Shown here piece after piece: positions 34,027 through 42,862 of a stretch of 64,000 bases of DNA. Location: NCBI GenBank assembly GCA_052379645.1, contig JBQSYU010000007.1. One strand, given 5' to 3'. This DNA is from Arthrobacter_H sp030452125 (lineage in GTDB: Bacteria; Actinomycetota; Actinomycetes; Actinomycetales; Micrococcaceae). The position numbers and the translations under genes were made by a program. Positions within the stretch are counted from its first letter, which is position 1. The number at the start of each line of letters is the position of its first letter. The notes below the pieces were generated by a model, which did no database searches, had not been told where the DNA came from, and saw only the letters and a list, made by a program, of their open reading frames with translations.

Positions 34027-36939
34027 TTAGGTCTTCTTCACCAGAGCCTTCTGCAGCACTTCGGCGAGGTGGAGGCCATCGACTCCTGTGCCTTCGGTGA
34101 TCTGCGTGCGGCAGGAGAACCCATCGGCCAACACCAGGTCCCCTGCTTCCCGGGCTCGAATTGCTGGGAAGAGTTCGCGTTCGCCCAGGGTCTTGGACAA
34201 TTCCGCATGCCCCGGCTCGAAGCCCCAGTTGCCCGCTAGGCCGCAACAGCCGGTTTTGATCTCTTCTTCACGCACGCCCACACTCCGCAGCACCGTTGCC
34301 GCGGGACCATGGTCACCCTGCGAGCGTTCATGGCAATGCACTTGGCTGACCGCCGTGGCGTCCAATTCCTCGAAGGGCCACTCAGTGCCGGACTCTCCGT
34401 TGGCCGGGACCCGGTGTTCGATGAGCCCGCCCAAGGACACGACGGACTTCGCCATCAGGGCCGCCCGGGGATCATCCGGCAGCATCTCCGGCAGATCGTG
34501 TGCCAGCAGGACGGTGCAGGAAGGTTCCAAACCCACCACCGGATATCCAGCGCGAAGATAGGGCTCCATCACATCCAAGGTTCGGGTCAGCACCTTCTGT
34601 GCCATATCGAGTTGTCCGGTTGAATGCCAGGTCAGCCCGCAACAGACGAATCCCTGGGGCATGACCACGGTGTAGCCCAAGGCTTCGAGCACCTCGACGG
34701 CGGCCAGCCCCGGCCCCGTGTCCAAATGATTGGTGAACGAATCGGGCCACAGCACCACAGTGCCTGCATCGCGGGTCCCCACTCCGGCACGGGGGCCATT
34801 GGATGGCTGACGACGGGCGAACCACGATTGGAGACTAGACGGCGCGAAGGAAATCATGGCTCGGCTGGGTTCGATGCCCCCAAGTTTCTTGACCAGCTTC
34901 TCCACTGTGCCGATCCCCAGCAGGCGGTTGGTCACCGAGGCCATCCCGGGGATCCGGTGCAGCACATGGGTCAGCAGCGGCAGCCAGCCCATGCTGTAGT
35001 GGGCCATCGGCCGGATGCGCCGCTGGTAGAACTTATGCAGGAATTCCGACTTATAGGTCGCCATATCCACGTTGACCGGGCATTCACTGGCACAGGCCTT
35101 GCAGGACAGGCAGAGATCCAAGGCATCCTTCACCTCGGTGGAACGGTAGGCCTGGGGCAGGGATTCGCCCCGGAACATTTCAGAGAGCACCCGGGCGCGG
35201 CCGCGGGTCGAGTCGACTTCGTCTCCCGTGGCTTGAAAGGAGGGGCACATGGCCCCTTCGTCGGATCGGCAGGCACCGACCCCGACGCAGCGGTTCACCG
35301 CGTTCACCAGTGAGCCGCCGTCACGGCTCAGGGCTTGGACGGGAAGCAGCTCGAAACTGCGTTGGCCGGGACCGGGGCGGACCCGATCGTCAACGACCTC
35401 GGGGTCAACCAAGACCCCGGGGTTGAAGATCCGTCCCGGGTCCAGGATGTTCTTGAAGGTGCGGAAGGCCTCCAGGGCTTCGCGGCTATAGATCCGGCGC
35501 AGCAGTTCGGAGCGAGCCCGGCCGTCACCATGCTCCCCTGACACCGAACCGCCATAACGGGCAATCGTGTCGGCGGCTTCCTCCATGAAGGAACGAAAGT
35601 CGGCGACCCCCTCATCGGTTCCTAGCGTGAAGGAGAGCCGGATGTGGACGCAGCCCTCACCAAAGTGTCCGAAAGGGATTCCGCGCAGCCCGTGCCGGTC
35701 CATCAAGGCGTACAGATCACGCAGGTAATGGGCCAAATGCTTCGGTGGCACCGCCGAGTCCTCCCAGGAGGGCCAAGCCTCCCCACCGTCGGGCAGGCGG
35801 GTCACGATGCCGGCGGCGGCCTCACGGATGCGCCAGAGCGCCCGGGCCTCCGCATGCTCGGTGACCACAATCGATGACGTGGCCGTAGTGACCGAAGCAA
35901 CGAAGTCTTCGGCATTTCCCCTGGCCTGCTCGACCGTATCGCCGACGGCCTCACAGAACAGCCAGCCTCCGGCGTCCTGCCCGCCGGCCGGATCATTGAC
36001 CCCGGGCAGCTCCGAGCCCGCCAAGTCCTGGCCGGGGCGTGAACGCAAGGCTTCGAGCAGGTCGTAGCCCATGCCTTCGGCGGTCGTCATCCCGGTACCG
36101 CGGACCACGGCCGCGGCCTCGGCGGCATCGAAGACGGTCTCGAAGGCCAGCACGGCCAGCGCGCTGGCCAGTGGACGCTTGACCAGCTTCACGGTCATCT
36201 CGGTGATGATCCCGCAGGTCCCCTCGCTGCCGGCCAGGGCCTTGGCGGCGTCGAAGCCGTTCTCGGCCAGCAGGTAGTGGAGCCCGTAGCCGGAGACCTG
36301 GCGCGGGAACTGCCCCAGGTCGGTCCGCAGGGTCTTCAGGTTCCCATCCCGCAGCGCCAGCAACTTGGCGTTGATTTCGGGATCGTCGGTACCGTCGGGT
36401 CCAAAGACGACTTCCCGGCCGTCGGCGAGCATCAAGGTCACCGATTCAAGGTTCTCCGCCGCGGTCCCCCACTCCAGTGAATGTGAACCGCAGGCATTAT
36501 TGGCCACCATTCCCCCAATGGTGCAGCGGCTATGCGTGGAGGGATCCGGGCCGTAGGTCAGCCCGAATTCCCCGGCTGCATCGCGGAGCTGGTCGCAGAT
36601 CACCCCTGGCTGGACCCTAGCCGTTCGCGCCTGGGGGTCAATGGAAAGAATCTGGTTGAAGTAGCGGGAGGTGTCGAGTACCAGCCCTTCCCCGATGCCG
36701 TTGCCGGCCACCGAGGTTCCTCCACCACGCATGGTGATCGACCAGTTCTTTTCGCCGGCCAGGGCGACGGCACCGCGGAGATCTTCAACGCTGCGCACTT
36801 CCAGTACTGCCGCGGGAAGGCGCCGATAGATCGAGGCGTCCGAAACGTAGGCGGCCCGGGTGGTCATGTCCGTGCGTAGTAGTTCATGGATCGTTCCCGG
36901 GGGCACCGCCTTGAAGGGGTTTGGCGCTAGTTGTTCCAC
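34027..36939 (-). CDS. FAD- and Fe-S-containing 2-hydroxyacid dehydrogenase (YdiJ/D-2-hydroxyglutarate dehydrogenase type)
   Basis: A 970-residue fused flavoprotein. The FAD-binding domain is at about 40-250 (MRGGGTSVAGNGIGEGLVLD), and a GlcD-type cap at 280-520 includes VSGEHGDGRARSELL. Ferredoxin-like cysteine clusters lie at 551-565 and 610-620 (CLSCKACASEC). Two CCG domains follow (CCGLTWHSTGQ and CCGLAGNW). This order is that of E. coli YdiJ, which oxidises D-2-hydroxyglutarate, while related enzymes use D-lactate. The GTG start at 36939 has AGGAG five bases upstream. It is divergent from a GntR regulator and could supply the last step of the lysine route at 46-54 kb. Confidence 0.85.
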   Translation of the reverse strand: MEQLAPNPFKAVPPGTIHELLRTDMTTRAAYVSDASIYRRLPAAVLEVRSVEDLRGAVALAGEKNWSITMRGGGTSVAGNGIGEGLVLDTSRYFNQILSIDPQARTARVQPGVICDQLRDAAGEFGLTYGPDPSTHSRCTIGGMVANNACGSHSLEWGTAAENLESVTLMLADGREVVFGPDGTDDPEINAKLLALRDGNLKTLRTDLGQFPRQVSGYGLHYLLAENGFDAAKALAGSEGTCGIITEMTVKLVKRPLASALAVLAFETVFDAAEAAAVVRGTGMTTAEGMGYDLLEALRSRPGQDLAGSELPGVNDPAGGQDAGGWLFCEAVGDTVEQARGNAEDFVASVTTATSSIVVTEHAEARALWRIREAAAGIVTRLPDGGEAWPSWEDSAVPPKHLAHYLRDLYALMDRHGLRGIPFGHFGEGCVHIRLSFTLGTDEGVADFRSFMEEAADTIARYGGSVSGEHGDGRARSELLRRIYSREALEAFRTFKNILDPGRIFNPGVLVDPEVVDDRVRPGPGQRSFELLPVQALSRDGGSLVNAVNRCVGVGACRSDEGAMCPSFQATGDEVDSTRGRARVLSEMFRGESLPQAYRSTEVKDALDLCLSCKACASECPVNVDMATYKSEFLHKFYQRRIRPMAHYSMGWLPLLTHVLHRIPGMASVTNRLLGIGTVEKLVKKLGGIEPSRAMISFAPSSLQSWFARRQPSNGPRAGVGTRDAGTVVLWPDSFTNHLDTGPGLAAVEVLEALGYTVVMPQGFVCCGLTWHSTGQLDMAQKVLTRTLDVMEPYLRAGYPVVGLEPSCTVLLAHDLPEMLPDDPRAALMAKSVVSLGGLIEHRVPANGESGTEWPFEELDATAVSQVHCHERSQGDHGPAATVLRSVGVREEEIKTGCCGLAGNWGFEPGHAELSKTLGERELFPAIRAREAGDLVLADGFSCRTQITEGTGVDGLHLAEVLQKALVKKT

Positions 36940-36970
36940 TGCTGCTCCTCACGATCACGACTTGAATTAG

Positions 36971-36984
36971 AGTAACATGTTACT
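36971..36984. promoter_or_regulatory. palindrome at the gntR start, probable GntR operator
   Basis: AGTAACATGTTACT is a perfect 14-base palindrome. It ends one base before the preferred gntR ATG and contains the alternative ATG. It lies 31 bases from the start of the divergent dehydrogenase gene, so one bound dimer could repress both genes. Confidence 0.6.
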
Positions 36985-36985
36985 T

Positions 36986-37747
36986 ATGAGCATCCAGCCT
37001 TCGGCCCCCGGCACCACGAGCAACAGCCCGGGAGCCGGGAACGCCCCTCCCGTCAGGAGGTCGTTGACCGAGCAGGTCATGGACTTCGTGCGCACTGCCA
37101 CAGCCTCGGGGGATCTGCGTCCCGGCGAGCTCTACAGCGTCTACCAACTGGCTGAACGTCTGGGTTTCTCACGATCCCCGGTCCGTGACGGCCTCCTGCG
37201 GCTCGAAGAAGCCGGTTTGGTGGAGTTCGCCCGCAATCGCGGCTTCCGCATCATCCCCACCACCCCGCAGGACGTGGCCGAGATCTTTTCGATTCGCCTG
37301 GCTTTGGAAGTCCCCGCAGCGCGTCGGGCCGCGATGGCCTGCAGCGATGAACTCGCTACCGCCCTGAAGGCACTGGAGGCCAGCATGGCCCGTGCTGCGC
37401 GGGCGGGCGATGACGAGTCCTTCTTCGCCGATGACCAGTACTTGCATGACCTGCTCCTCGAAGCGGCCGGAAGCCATCGCGCCCGGGAGGTGGTCAACCG
37501 CTTGCGGGTATCAACCCGGCTGCTGGGGGTCTCCACCGCCGGCAGACAGCGGACCTACGAGGACATCCTGAACGAGCATGCGCCCATCGTGGCAGCAGTC
37601 ATCGCCAACGATCCACAGTGCGCTGGGCAGCTGATGAGCGAACACCTGGCCACCACAGGACGGCTACTTCTGGCCCAGGCTGCTGCTCGGCAGGACCTCG
37701 ATATCGACGCCGCCCGCCTCTGGGATGAACTGACCCGGGGCTACTAG
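36986..37747 (+). CDS. GntR-family regulator, FadR subfamily
   Basis: A 253-residue regulator with a GntR winged helix (about 20-85, GDLRPGELYSVYQLAERLGFSRSPVRDGLLRLEEAGLVEF) and an all-helical FCD effector domain that includes the metal-ligand pattern DDQYLHDLLLEAAG...NEHAPIVAAV. The ATG at 36986 is preferred; an ATG at 36977 adds three residues and lies inside the palindrome. It is divergent from the 2-hydroxyacid dehydrogenase. GntR regulators that respond to D-2-hydroxyglutarate are known (DhdR), so that ligand is a reasonable guess. Confidence 0.87.
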   Translation: MSIQPSAPGTTSNSPGAGNAPPVRRSLTEQVMDFVRTATASGDLRPGELYSVYQLAERLGFSRSPVRDGLLRLEEAGLVEFARNRGFRIIPTTPQDVAEIFSIRLALEVPAARRAAMACSDELATALKALEASMARAARAGDDESFFADDQYLHDLLLEAAGSHRAREVVNRLRVSTRLLGVSTAGRQRTYEDILNEHAPIVAAVIANDPQCAGQLMSEHLATTGRLLLAQAAARQDLDIDAARLWDELTRGY

Positions 37748-37786
37748 CCAGCAGCTCCGGGCCAAGCATTTTTGTACACTCGGGGC

Positions 37787-38629
37787 ATGACACAGACTTC
37801 ACCAACGGAAGATGCCGCCGGCATGGAGGATTTCACGGGCCAACGGTGGATCGTCACCGGGGCCGCCGGAAGGATCGGCCGCCCCCTCCGTCGGGCCTTG
37901 GCCGAGCTGGGAGTCAACCTGGTCTCGGTCGATGTGGCCGACACCGAGCCGGTGGGGCCCACGGACACCGTGGTGCGGGGCGATGTCGAGGATCTCAAGA
38001 CACTCGAGCAGACCTTTGCGTCAGCGGATGGGGTGATCCACCTCGGCGGCATTTCGGACGAAGCGGACTTCCATGACCTCGCACAGGTCAACATCGTCGG
38101 GACCTACCATGTGCTCGAAGCCGCCCGCCGGGCCGGTGTGCGCCGGGTCGTCTTCGCCAGCAGCAACCGACTGACCGGCTTCTACGACGTGGATACCGAG
38201 CTGACGGTCGACATGCCTGCTAGGCCGGATGGTTTTTACGGGGTCTCCAAGGCCGCCGGCGAAGCGTTGTGCCAGCTCTACTCCGATAAATTCGGCCTGA
38301 GCACCATCGCCTTGCGCATCGGAACCTACCTCTCCGAACCCGCATCACCGCGGCATATGCGCACCATGCTCAGTCCCGGGGATGCGGTGCGCGCCTTCAC
38401 GGCGGCCATGCGCACACCGCAGCACCACGGCGTCTTCTATGCGGTCTCCAAGAATTCGGAACTCTGGTGGAACCTTGACGCCGGCAAGACCCTGGGTTTC
38501 GTTCGCGTCGATGATGCGGCAGAGCATGGTGTCCTCGAGGCCATCGACCCCGGGACCCCTCAAGGCGGTAGCTTCGCCTCCGCCGAGTATTCGCTGGACA
38601 GGATGAGATCCGAGGGCGTCGGCGACTGA
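37787..38629 (+). CDS. NAD-dependent uronate-dehydrogenase-like extended SDR
   Basis: A 280-residue extended SDR with GAAGRIGRPLRRALAELG (NAD-binding), a catalytic YGVSK and LRIGTYLSEPASPRHMRTMLSPGDAVR, the region diagnostic for uronate dehydrogenase (oxidises glucuronate or galacturonate to the lactone). The ATG at 37787 fits better than an upstream TTG. It follows gntR by 39 bases on the same strand and is probably cotranscribed. The substrate is inferred from family resemblance only. Confidence 0.78.
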   Translation: MTQTSPTEDAAGMEDFTGQRWIVTGAAGRIGRPLRRALAELGVNLVSVDVADTEPVGPTDTVVRGDVEDLKTLEQTFASADGVIHLGGISDEADFHDLAQVNIVGTYHVLEAARRAGVRRVVFASSNRLTGFYDVDTELTVDMPARPDGFYGVSKAAGEALCQLYSDKFGLSTIALRIGTYLSEPASPRHMRTMLSPGDAVRAFTAAMRTPQHHGVFYAVSKNSELWWNLDAGKTLGFVRVDDAAEHGVLEAIDPGTPQGGSFASAEYSLDRMRSEGVGD

Positions 38630-38649
38630 GGCCTCGGCGGCAGCTCCCT

Positions 38650-39387
38650 CTAGCGTGGAGCCTCATCCGGCTGCCGGGTTTCCATGAGGCTGCCGTTCAG
38701 GATGGTCTCCAGGGTTTCAACCACCCGGCGGACCGAGCGGCGCTGCATATGGCTGGCTTTGGCCAGGGTCACCAGCGACCTACTCGATCCCGAAGCCAGA
38801 GCCAGCGTCTGCAGGCGCAGTGGGTGGACAATCTGCATCAACGGCGTGGTGATCGACATCCCCACCCCGGCCTCCACCAGCGCGAGTACGAGGGCGGTAT
38901 CGGTGATGCTGTGCACATCATCCAGCTGGGCGCCCTGACTCAGGCACGCCTGCCGGGCAGCACTGCCAAATGCCGTTTCAGCCGGAGGCAGGATCCACGT
39001 TCGTTCTCGGGTCAAGTCCATTCCCGGGTGGAGCCCGGCATGGTCATTGCCGGCCAAAAGCATCGGTTCGGTATGCAGGACCACTCGCTCCAGATCTCTG
39101 CCAACCATGTCCGGTAGCTGGGAGTACTCGACGGTCAAGGCAACATCCACCGCGCCCGATCTGACGTATTCAGCGTCGCGTTCGACATCGATTTCATGAA
39201 AGATCACCTCCAGATCCGGATCGGTGACGCGCAGCGCATCAATCAGCGGCTTGCAGGCGATGGCGCCGACCGTGGCGAAGATCCCCAAGGTGACCACCGA
39301 TTCGCTGCCTTTCGAATCATCATCCACGCTGCGCACCGCATCCTGCTCTGCCGTCAGGAGCGGGCCCACATGTTTGAGCAGTTTGAT
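38650..39387 (-). pseudogene. LysR-family regulator, 3' part, cut off by composite transposon
   Basis: The C-terminal effector domain of a LysR regulator, reading from the transposon junction through IKLLKHVGPLLTAEQ to the stop at 38650. It includes VTLGIFATVGAIACKPLIDALR, the first strand of the LysR sensor domain. It has no start or HTH of its own; both are at 46176-46372 on the far side of the transposon. Joining the halves after dropping one AGTTTGAT repeat gives 927 bases, 308 codons plus stop, in frame. An ATG-like start inside the fragment could make a sensor-only protein, but function is unlikely. Confidence 0.93.
39380..39387. repeat. 8-bp target site duplication, left
   Basis: AGTTTGAT lies immediately left of the first ISL3 copy. 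The same octamer lies immediately right of the second copy (46176-46183). An 8-base duplication is usual for ISL3 elements. It shows that the whole segment inserted as one unit. Confidence 0.95.
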
Positions 39388-40844
39388 GGCTCATCCGAAT
39401 CCAGGGTGTAGTCGGGGTCTGAACCCGCCGGTCTCGAGCAGGGATCTGGCGATGTAGTTGGTCAGGTTGCGGAACCCCAGCGCCGAGCCGCGCAGGTGCT
39501 CGAGCCTGCCGTTGATCGCCTCGGTGGGCCCGTTGGAGGTGCTGGGCCGGTCGAAGTAGGCCAGGACGTCGGCGGCGCGCTTCTTCAGCGTCCTGCCGAG
39601 CTTGGTGATCTCGACCAGGGCCTTGGGGACGCCGGTGCTGATCGAGTCGATGAGCCGGGCCATCAGCTCGCGGCCGTGGCGCCGGTTCTCGTGGTGGTAG
39701 GCGGCGATCATGCGCTGGTAGACGCTCCAGGTGACCTCGACCTCGACGTGGGCGTCGTCGGCGAACAGGGTGTCCAGTCGGTCCTTCTGCTTGTCGTTGA
39801 GCAGGTCGGCGCCGGTGGACAGGGTCCGGCGGGCGGCATAGAGCGGGTCGCCCTTGCGGCCGCGGTGCCCACAGATGGCCTGCTGAACTCGCCGTCGGCA
39901 CTCATCGAGCGCCTCGCCAGCGAGGCGCGTGACGTGGAAGGGATCTAGCACGGTCACCACGTCGGGCAGTTCCTCGACGGCGGCGGTCTTGAACCCGGTG
40001 AAGCCGTCCATCGCGACCACCTCCACGCCGTCGCGCCACTCCTGCGGGCGGTCGGCCAGCCAGGTCTTGAACGCCTGCTTGGAGCGTCCTTCGACCATGT
40101 CCAGCAGCCGTGCCGGGCCGGTGCCATCTCGCACTGGGGTGAGGTCGATGATCACGGTGACGTACCTGTCGCCGCGACGGGTGTGCCTCCACACGTGCTC
40201 ATCGACCCCGACGACCTTCACCCCCTCGAAGCGGTGCTCCTCGTCGATCAGCACCCGCTTGCCCTCGGCCATAACGGCGTCGTTGGCGGTGTCCCAGGCC
40301 ACCCCGAGCCCCTCGGCGACCCGAGCCACGGTCAGGTGCTGGACCACGATCCCTTCCAGCGCCCACCGCAGAGCGCGCCGAGACAACTTGGCCCGGGGCT
40401 CGGCCGCGGCGGTGGTGTCCTGGCGCCACACATACCCGCAGCCGCTGCAGCGGTAACGGCGCACGACGACCTCCAGCGTCGTGGGCCGCCAGCCCAGTGG
40501 TTCGTGGGCAAGCCGTCGGACCACGGTGTCACGTGGTCTCCCTTCGCAGCCGCAGCGCCGGCACCACTGGTCGGGCTCGACCACCTGACAGGCCAATACG
40601 GCACGATCCGGCTCGAGTCGCTGCCCGGTGACAACGAGGCCGAGTTCGTCGAGGCGGCAGAAGGCAGTCAGGTCGGGGCTGGCGAACGCATCAGCGCGCC
40701 CGCCGACGGTAGCGTCGTGCACGTCGAGGTCTTTCGGGCTGAGTGTGTAGGAGCTCTCATCCTCGGGAGACCTCGACCCTCACCCCGACACCGACGCGCC
40801 GGCCCGCCGCGCGACGTGCGCTACACCCTCATCTGGGAAGAGCC
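39388..40844 (-). mobile_element. ISL3-family insertion sequence, copy 1
   Basis: A 1,457-base element ending in imperfect inverted repeats: GGCTCATCCGAATCC at the left against GGCTCTTCCCAGATG read inward from the right, both followed closely by AGGGTGTAG (18 of 24 bases match). It holds one transposase gene, which ends three bases from the left tip. The sequence appears identical to copy 2. Confidence 0.93.
39391..40722 (-). CDS. ISL3-family transposase (copy 1)
   Basis: A 443-residue transposase of the IS204/IS1001/IS1096/IS1165 group. An N-terminal zinc finger (CRRCGC near 55 and CSGCGY near 92) is followed by an HTH. The DDE core shows GVDEHVW, AMDGFTGF and GPTEAING, supplying the Asp, Asp and Glu. 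It is full length and intact, so the element could still move and can mobilise the whole composite unit. Upstream is the right-end repeat and a 120-base leader. Confidence 0.93.
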   Translation of the reverse strand: MHDATVGGRADAFASPDLTAFCRLDELGLVVTGQRLEPDRAVLACQVVEPDQWCRRCGCEGRPRDTVVRRLAHEPLGWRPTTLEVVVRRYRCSGCGYVWRQDTTAAAEPRAKLSRRALRWALEGIVVQHLTVARVAEGLGVAWDTANDAVMAEGKRVLIDEEHRFEGVKVVGVDEHVWRHTRRGDRYVTVIIDLTPVRDGTGPARLLDMVEGRSKQAFKTWLADRPQEWRDGVEVVAMDGFTGFKTAAVEELPDVVTVLDPFHVTRLAGEALDECRRRVQQAICGHRGRKGDPLYAARRTLSTGADLLNDKQKDRLDTLFADDAHVEVEVTWSVYQRMIAAYHHENRRHGRELMARLIDSISTGVPKALVEITKLGRTLKKRAADVLAYFDRPSTSNGPTEAINGRLEHLRGSALGFRNLTNYIARSLLETGGFRPRLHPGFG

Positions 40845-41115
40845 TCCGAACCTACCGGAGTCCGAAAGTACCGCGGTCCGAAACTATCTGATGCGCATCT
40901 TCTACAATGAGGATGCGCGTATGCACATGCATACGCACACGCACACTCCTTGGACGCCGTAGCGAGCTTCCGGGCAGACGGTCGCAGACGTCGTCCCCCT
41001 GGCTCGTTTCCCCGCCCATCAAAAAATGAACGACCGCGGACTAGCTCGGATCAAGGCGACATCCCCTCAGCATCATGACGCGCTTGTGATGCAACTGAAT
41101 ATAGGAAGCTTAGAG
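40845..41115 (+). promoter_or_regulatory. control region of dld, with 16-base repeats, -10 box and palindrome
   Basis: TCCGAA occurs three times at exactly 16-base spacing (40845, 40861, 40877). The last two units extend to TACCGNNGTCCGAAA with 13 of 15 bases shared. A TACAAT -10 candidate is at 40903-40908. A perfect palindrome GCGTATGCACATGCATACGC (9-base arms) is at 40917-40936, where transcription should begin. The rest of the leader to the dld start has no other feature I can support. The layout suggests an activator site plus a repressor site, but no regulator gene is carried by the transposon. Confidence 0.5.
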
Positions 41116-42831
41116 ATGACGCAACCAGGACAGACCACCACGACTTCGCACGAAGCGATCGATGCGTTCAAGAGAATCGTCGGCGACGAACATGTACTGA
41201 CCTCTGAGCGTGCCACGATGCCATTCAGCAAAGGCTATCGATTCGGCGGAGGACCAGTCTTCGCCGTGGTGCGCCCCGGCACGCTGGTCGAGATGTGGCG
41301 GGCGCTGCAGGTATCCGTCGACAACAACCTCATCGTCATCCCGCAGGCATCGAACACGGGCCTGACTGGTGGATCCGGCCCCGGCTTCCAAGACTACGAT
41401 CGCCCCATTGTGATCATCTCGACTCACCGCATCGATGAGGTGCACCTCATCAACGACGCGCGCGAGGCGATCTCGCTCGCGGGCACCCCGCTGACACACC
41501 TGACCGACGCGCTCGCCAAGCACCAGCGCGAGCCGCACTCGGTGATCGGGTCGACATCAATCGGCGCCTCGGTCATCGGCGGCATCGCGAACAACTCGGG
41601 CGGCAGCCAGATTCGCAAGGGTCCGGCATTCACGCGCGAAGCGATCTTCGCCCGCGTCAACGACGACGGCAAGGTCGAGCTGGTCAATCACCTGGGCATC
41701 TCGCTCGGAGACGACCCTGAGGTCGCACTCGACCGTCTACAGCGCGGCGAGTGGTCTCCCGAGGATGTCACCCCAGCTCCCGAAGACTCGAACGAGACCG
41801 AGTACGCCGAGCACTTGCGCAAGATCGTGCCTTCGCCTGCTCGCTACAATGCGAACCCCGAGTACCTGTTCGAGGCTTCCGGCTCGGCCGGCAAGCTGAT
41901 GGTGTTCGCGGTGCGCACCCGCACCTTCCCTCGCGAAGTGCACCCGACCGTGTTTTACATCGGCACGAACAACACGCACGAGCTCGAAGAGATCCGTCGG
42001 TTGTTCCTCGAAGCCGACATGCCGCTGCCTATCTCTGGTGAGTACATGGGCCGCAGTGCCTTCGACTTGGCCGAGAAGTACGGCAAAGACACCTTCGTCT
42101 TCCTGAAGTTCATGAGTCCAGCGCTGCAGACGCGCATGTTCTCGTTCAAGACGTGGGCCAACGGCTTGTTCTCGAAGATTCCCGGCATTGGTCCGACCTT
42201 CGCCGACACGGTATCGCAAGCCATGTTCAGCGTGCTGCCCAACCAGCTGCCCAAGCGCATGATGGAGTACCGCAACCGTTTCGAGCATCACCTGCTGCTC
42301 ACCGTCAGCGAGTCGCAGAAGGCCGCGAGCGAGAAGATGCTCAAGGAGTTCTTCGCAGAGCCCGAGCACACTGGTGAGTTCTTCATCTGCACGTCTGATG
42401 AAGAAAAGAGCGCGTCGCTCAACCGGTTCGGCGCGGCCAGTGCCGCCACTCGCTACGCCGCGTTGAAGCGCCGGCACATCGCAGGGCTCATCCCCATCGA
42501 TGTGGCCCTGCGTCGCGACGATTGGAACTGGCTCGAGGTGCTGCCGGAGGAGATCGACGACCAGCTTGAGGTCAAGGCGTATTACGGGCACTTCTTCTGC
42601 CATGTGATGCACCAGGACTATGTCGCCAAGCAGGGCGTGGATCCCGAGGCGCTGCACGACCGCATCCAGCACCTGCTGGAGGAGCGCGGCGCGAAGCTGC
42701 CCGCCGAGCACAACTACGGTCGCATCTACAAGCTGCCGGAGTCCATGGAAGAGCACTTCAAGGAGCTCGATCCGACGAATACGTTCAACGCCGGTATCGG
42801 CGGCACGTCGCCGCACAAGGACTGGGCCTAA
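41116..42831 (+). CDS. dld: quinone-dependent D-lactate dehydrogenase
   Basis: A membrane-associated FAD enzyme that oxidises D-lactate to pyruvate and feeds electrons to quinone. The protein is 571 residues, the same length as E. coli Dld. The FAD domain has IPQASNTGLTGGSGP and SVIGSTSIGASVIGGIANNSGG. The C-terminal half has the Dld membrane-binding region (FKTWANGLFSKIPGIGPTFAD) and ends AEHNYGRIYKLPESM...NTFNAGIGGTS. The ATG at 41116 follows AGGAAG, and the 30 extra codons upstream are rejected. It is the cargo gene of the composite transposon and may add D-lactate use. Confidence 0.93.
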   Translation: MTQPGQTTTTSHEAIDAFKRIVGDEHVLTSERATMPFSKGYRFGGGPVFAVVRPGTLVEMWRALQVSVDNNLIVIPQASNTGLTGGSGPGFQDYDRPIVIISTHRIDEVHLINDAREAISLAGTPLTHLTDALAKHQREPHSVIGSTSIGASVIGGIANNSGGSQIRKGPAFTREAIFARVNDDGKVELVNHLGISLGDDPEVALDRLQRGEWSPEDVTPAPEDSNETEYAEHLRKIVPSPARYNANPEYLFEASGSAGKLMVFAVRTRTFPREVHPTVFYIGTNNTHELEEIRRLFLEADMPLPISGEYMGRSAFDLAEKYGKDTFVFLKFMSPALQTRMFSFKTWANGLFSKIPGIGPTFADTVSQAMFSVLPNQLPKRMMEYRNRFEHHLLLTVSESQKAASEKMLKEFFAEPEHTGEFFICTSDEEKSASLNRFGAASAATRYAALKRRHIAGLIPIDVALRRDDWNWLEVLPEEIDDQLEVKAYYGHFFCHVMHQDYVAKQGVDPEALHDRIQHLLEERGAKLPAEHNYGRIYKLPESMEEHFKELDPTNTFNAGIGGTSPHKDWA

Positions 42832-42862
42832 GTCCCCAAGGTAGCGCGACGCCGTGAGAGCC

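Noticed and set aside
41026..41115. Longer N-terminus for dld
   Set aside because: The 30 extra codons have no family resemblance; the ATG at 41116 has AGGAAG upstream and gives the exact usual length of 571 residues.
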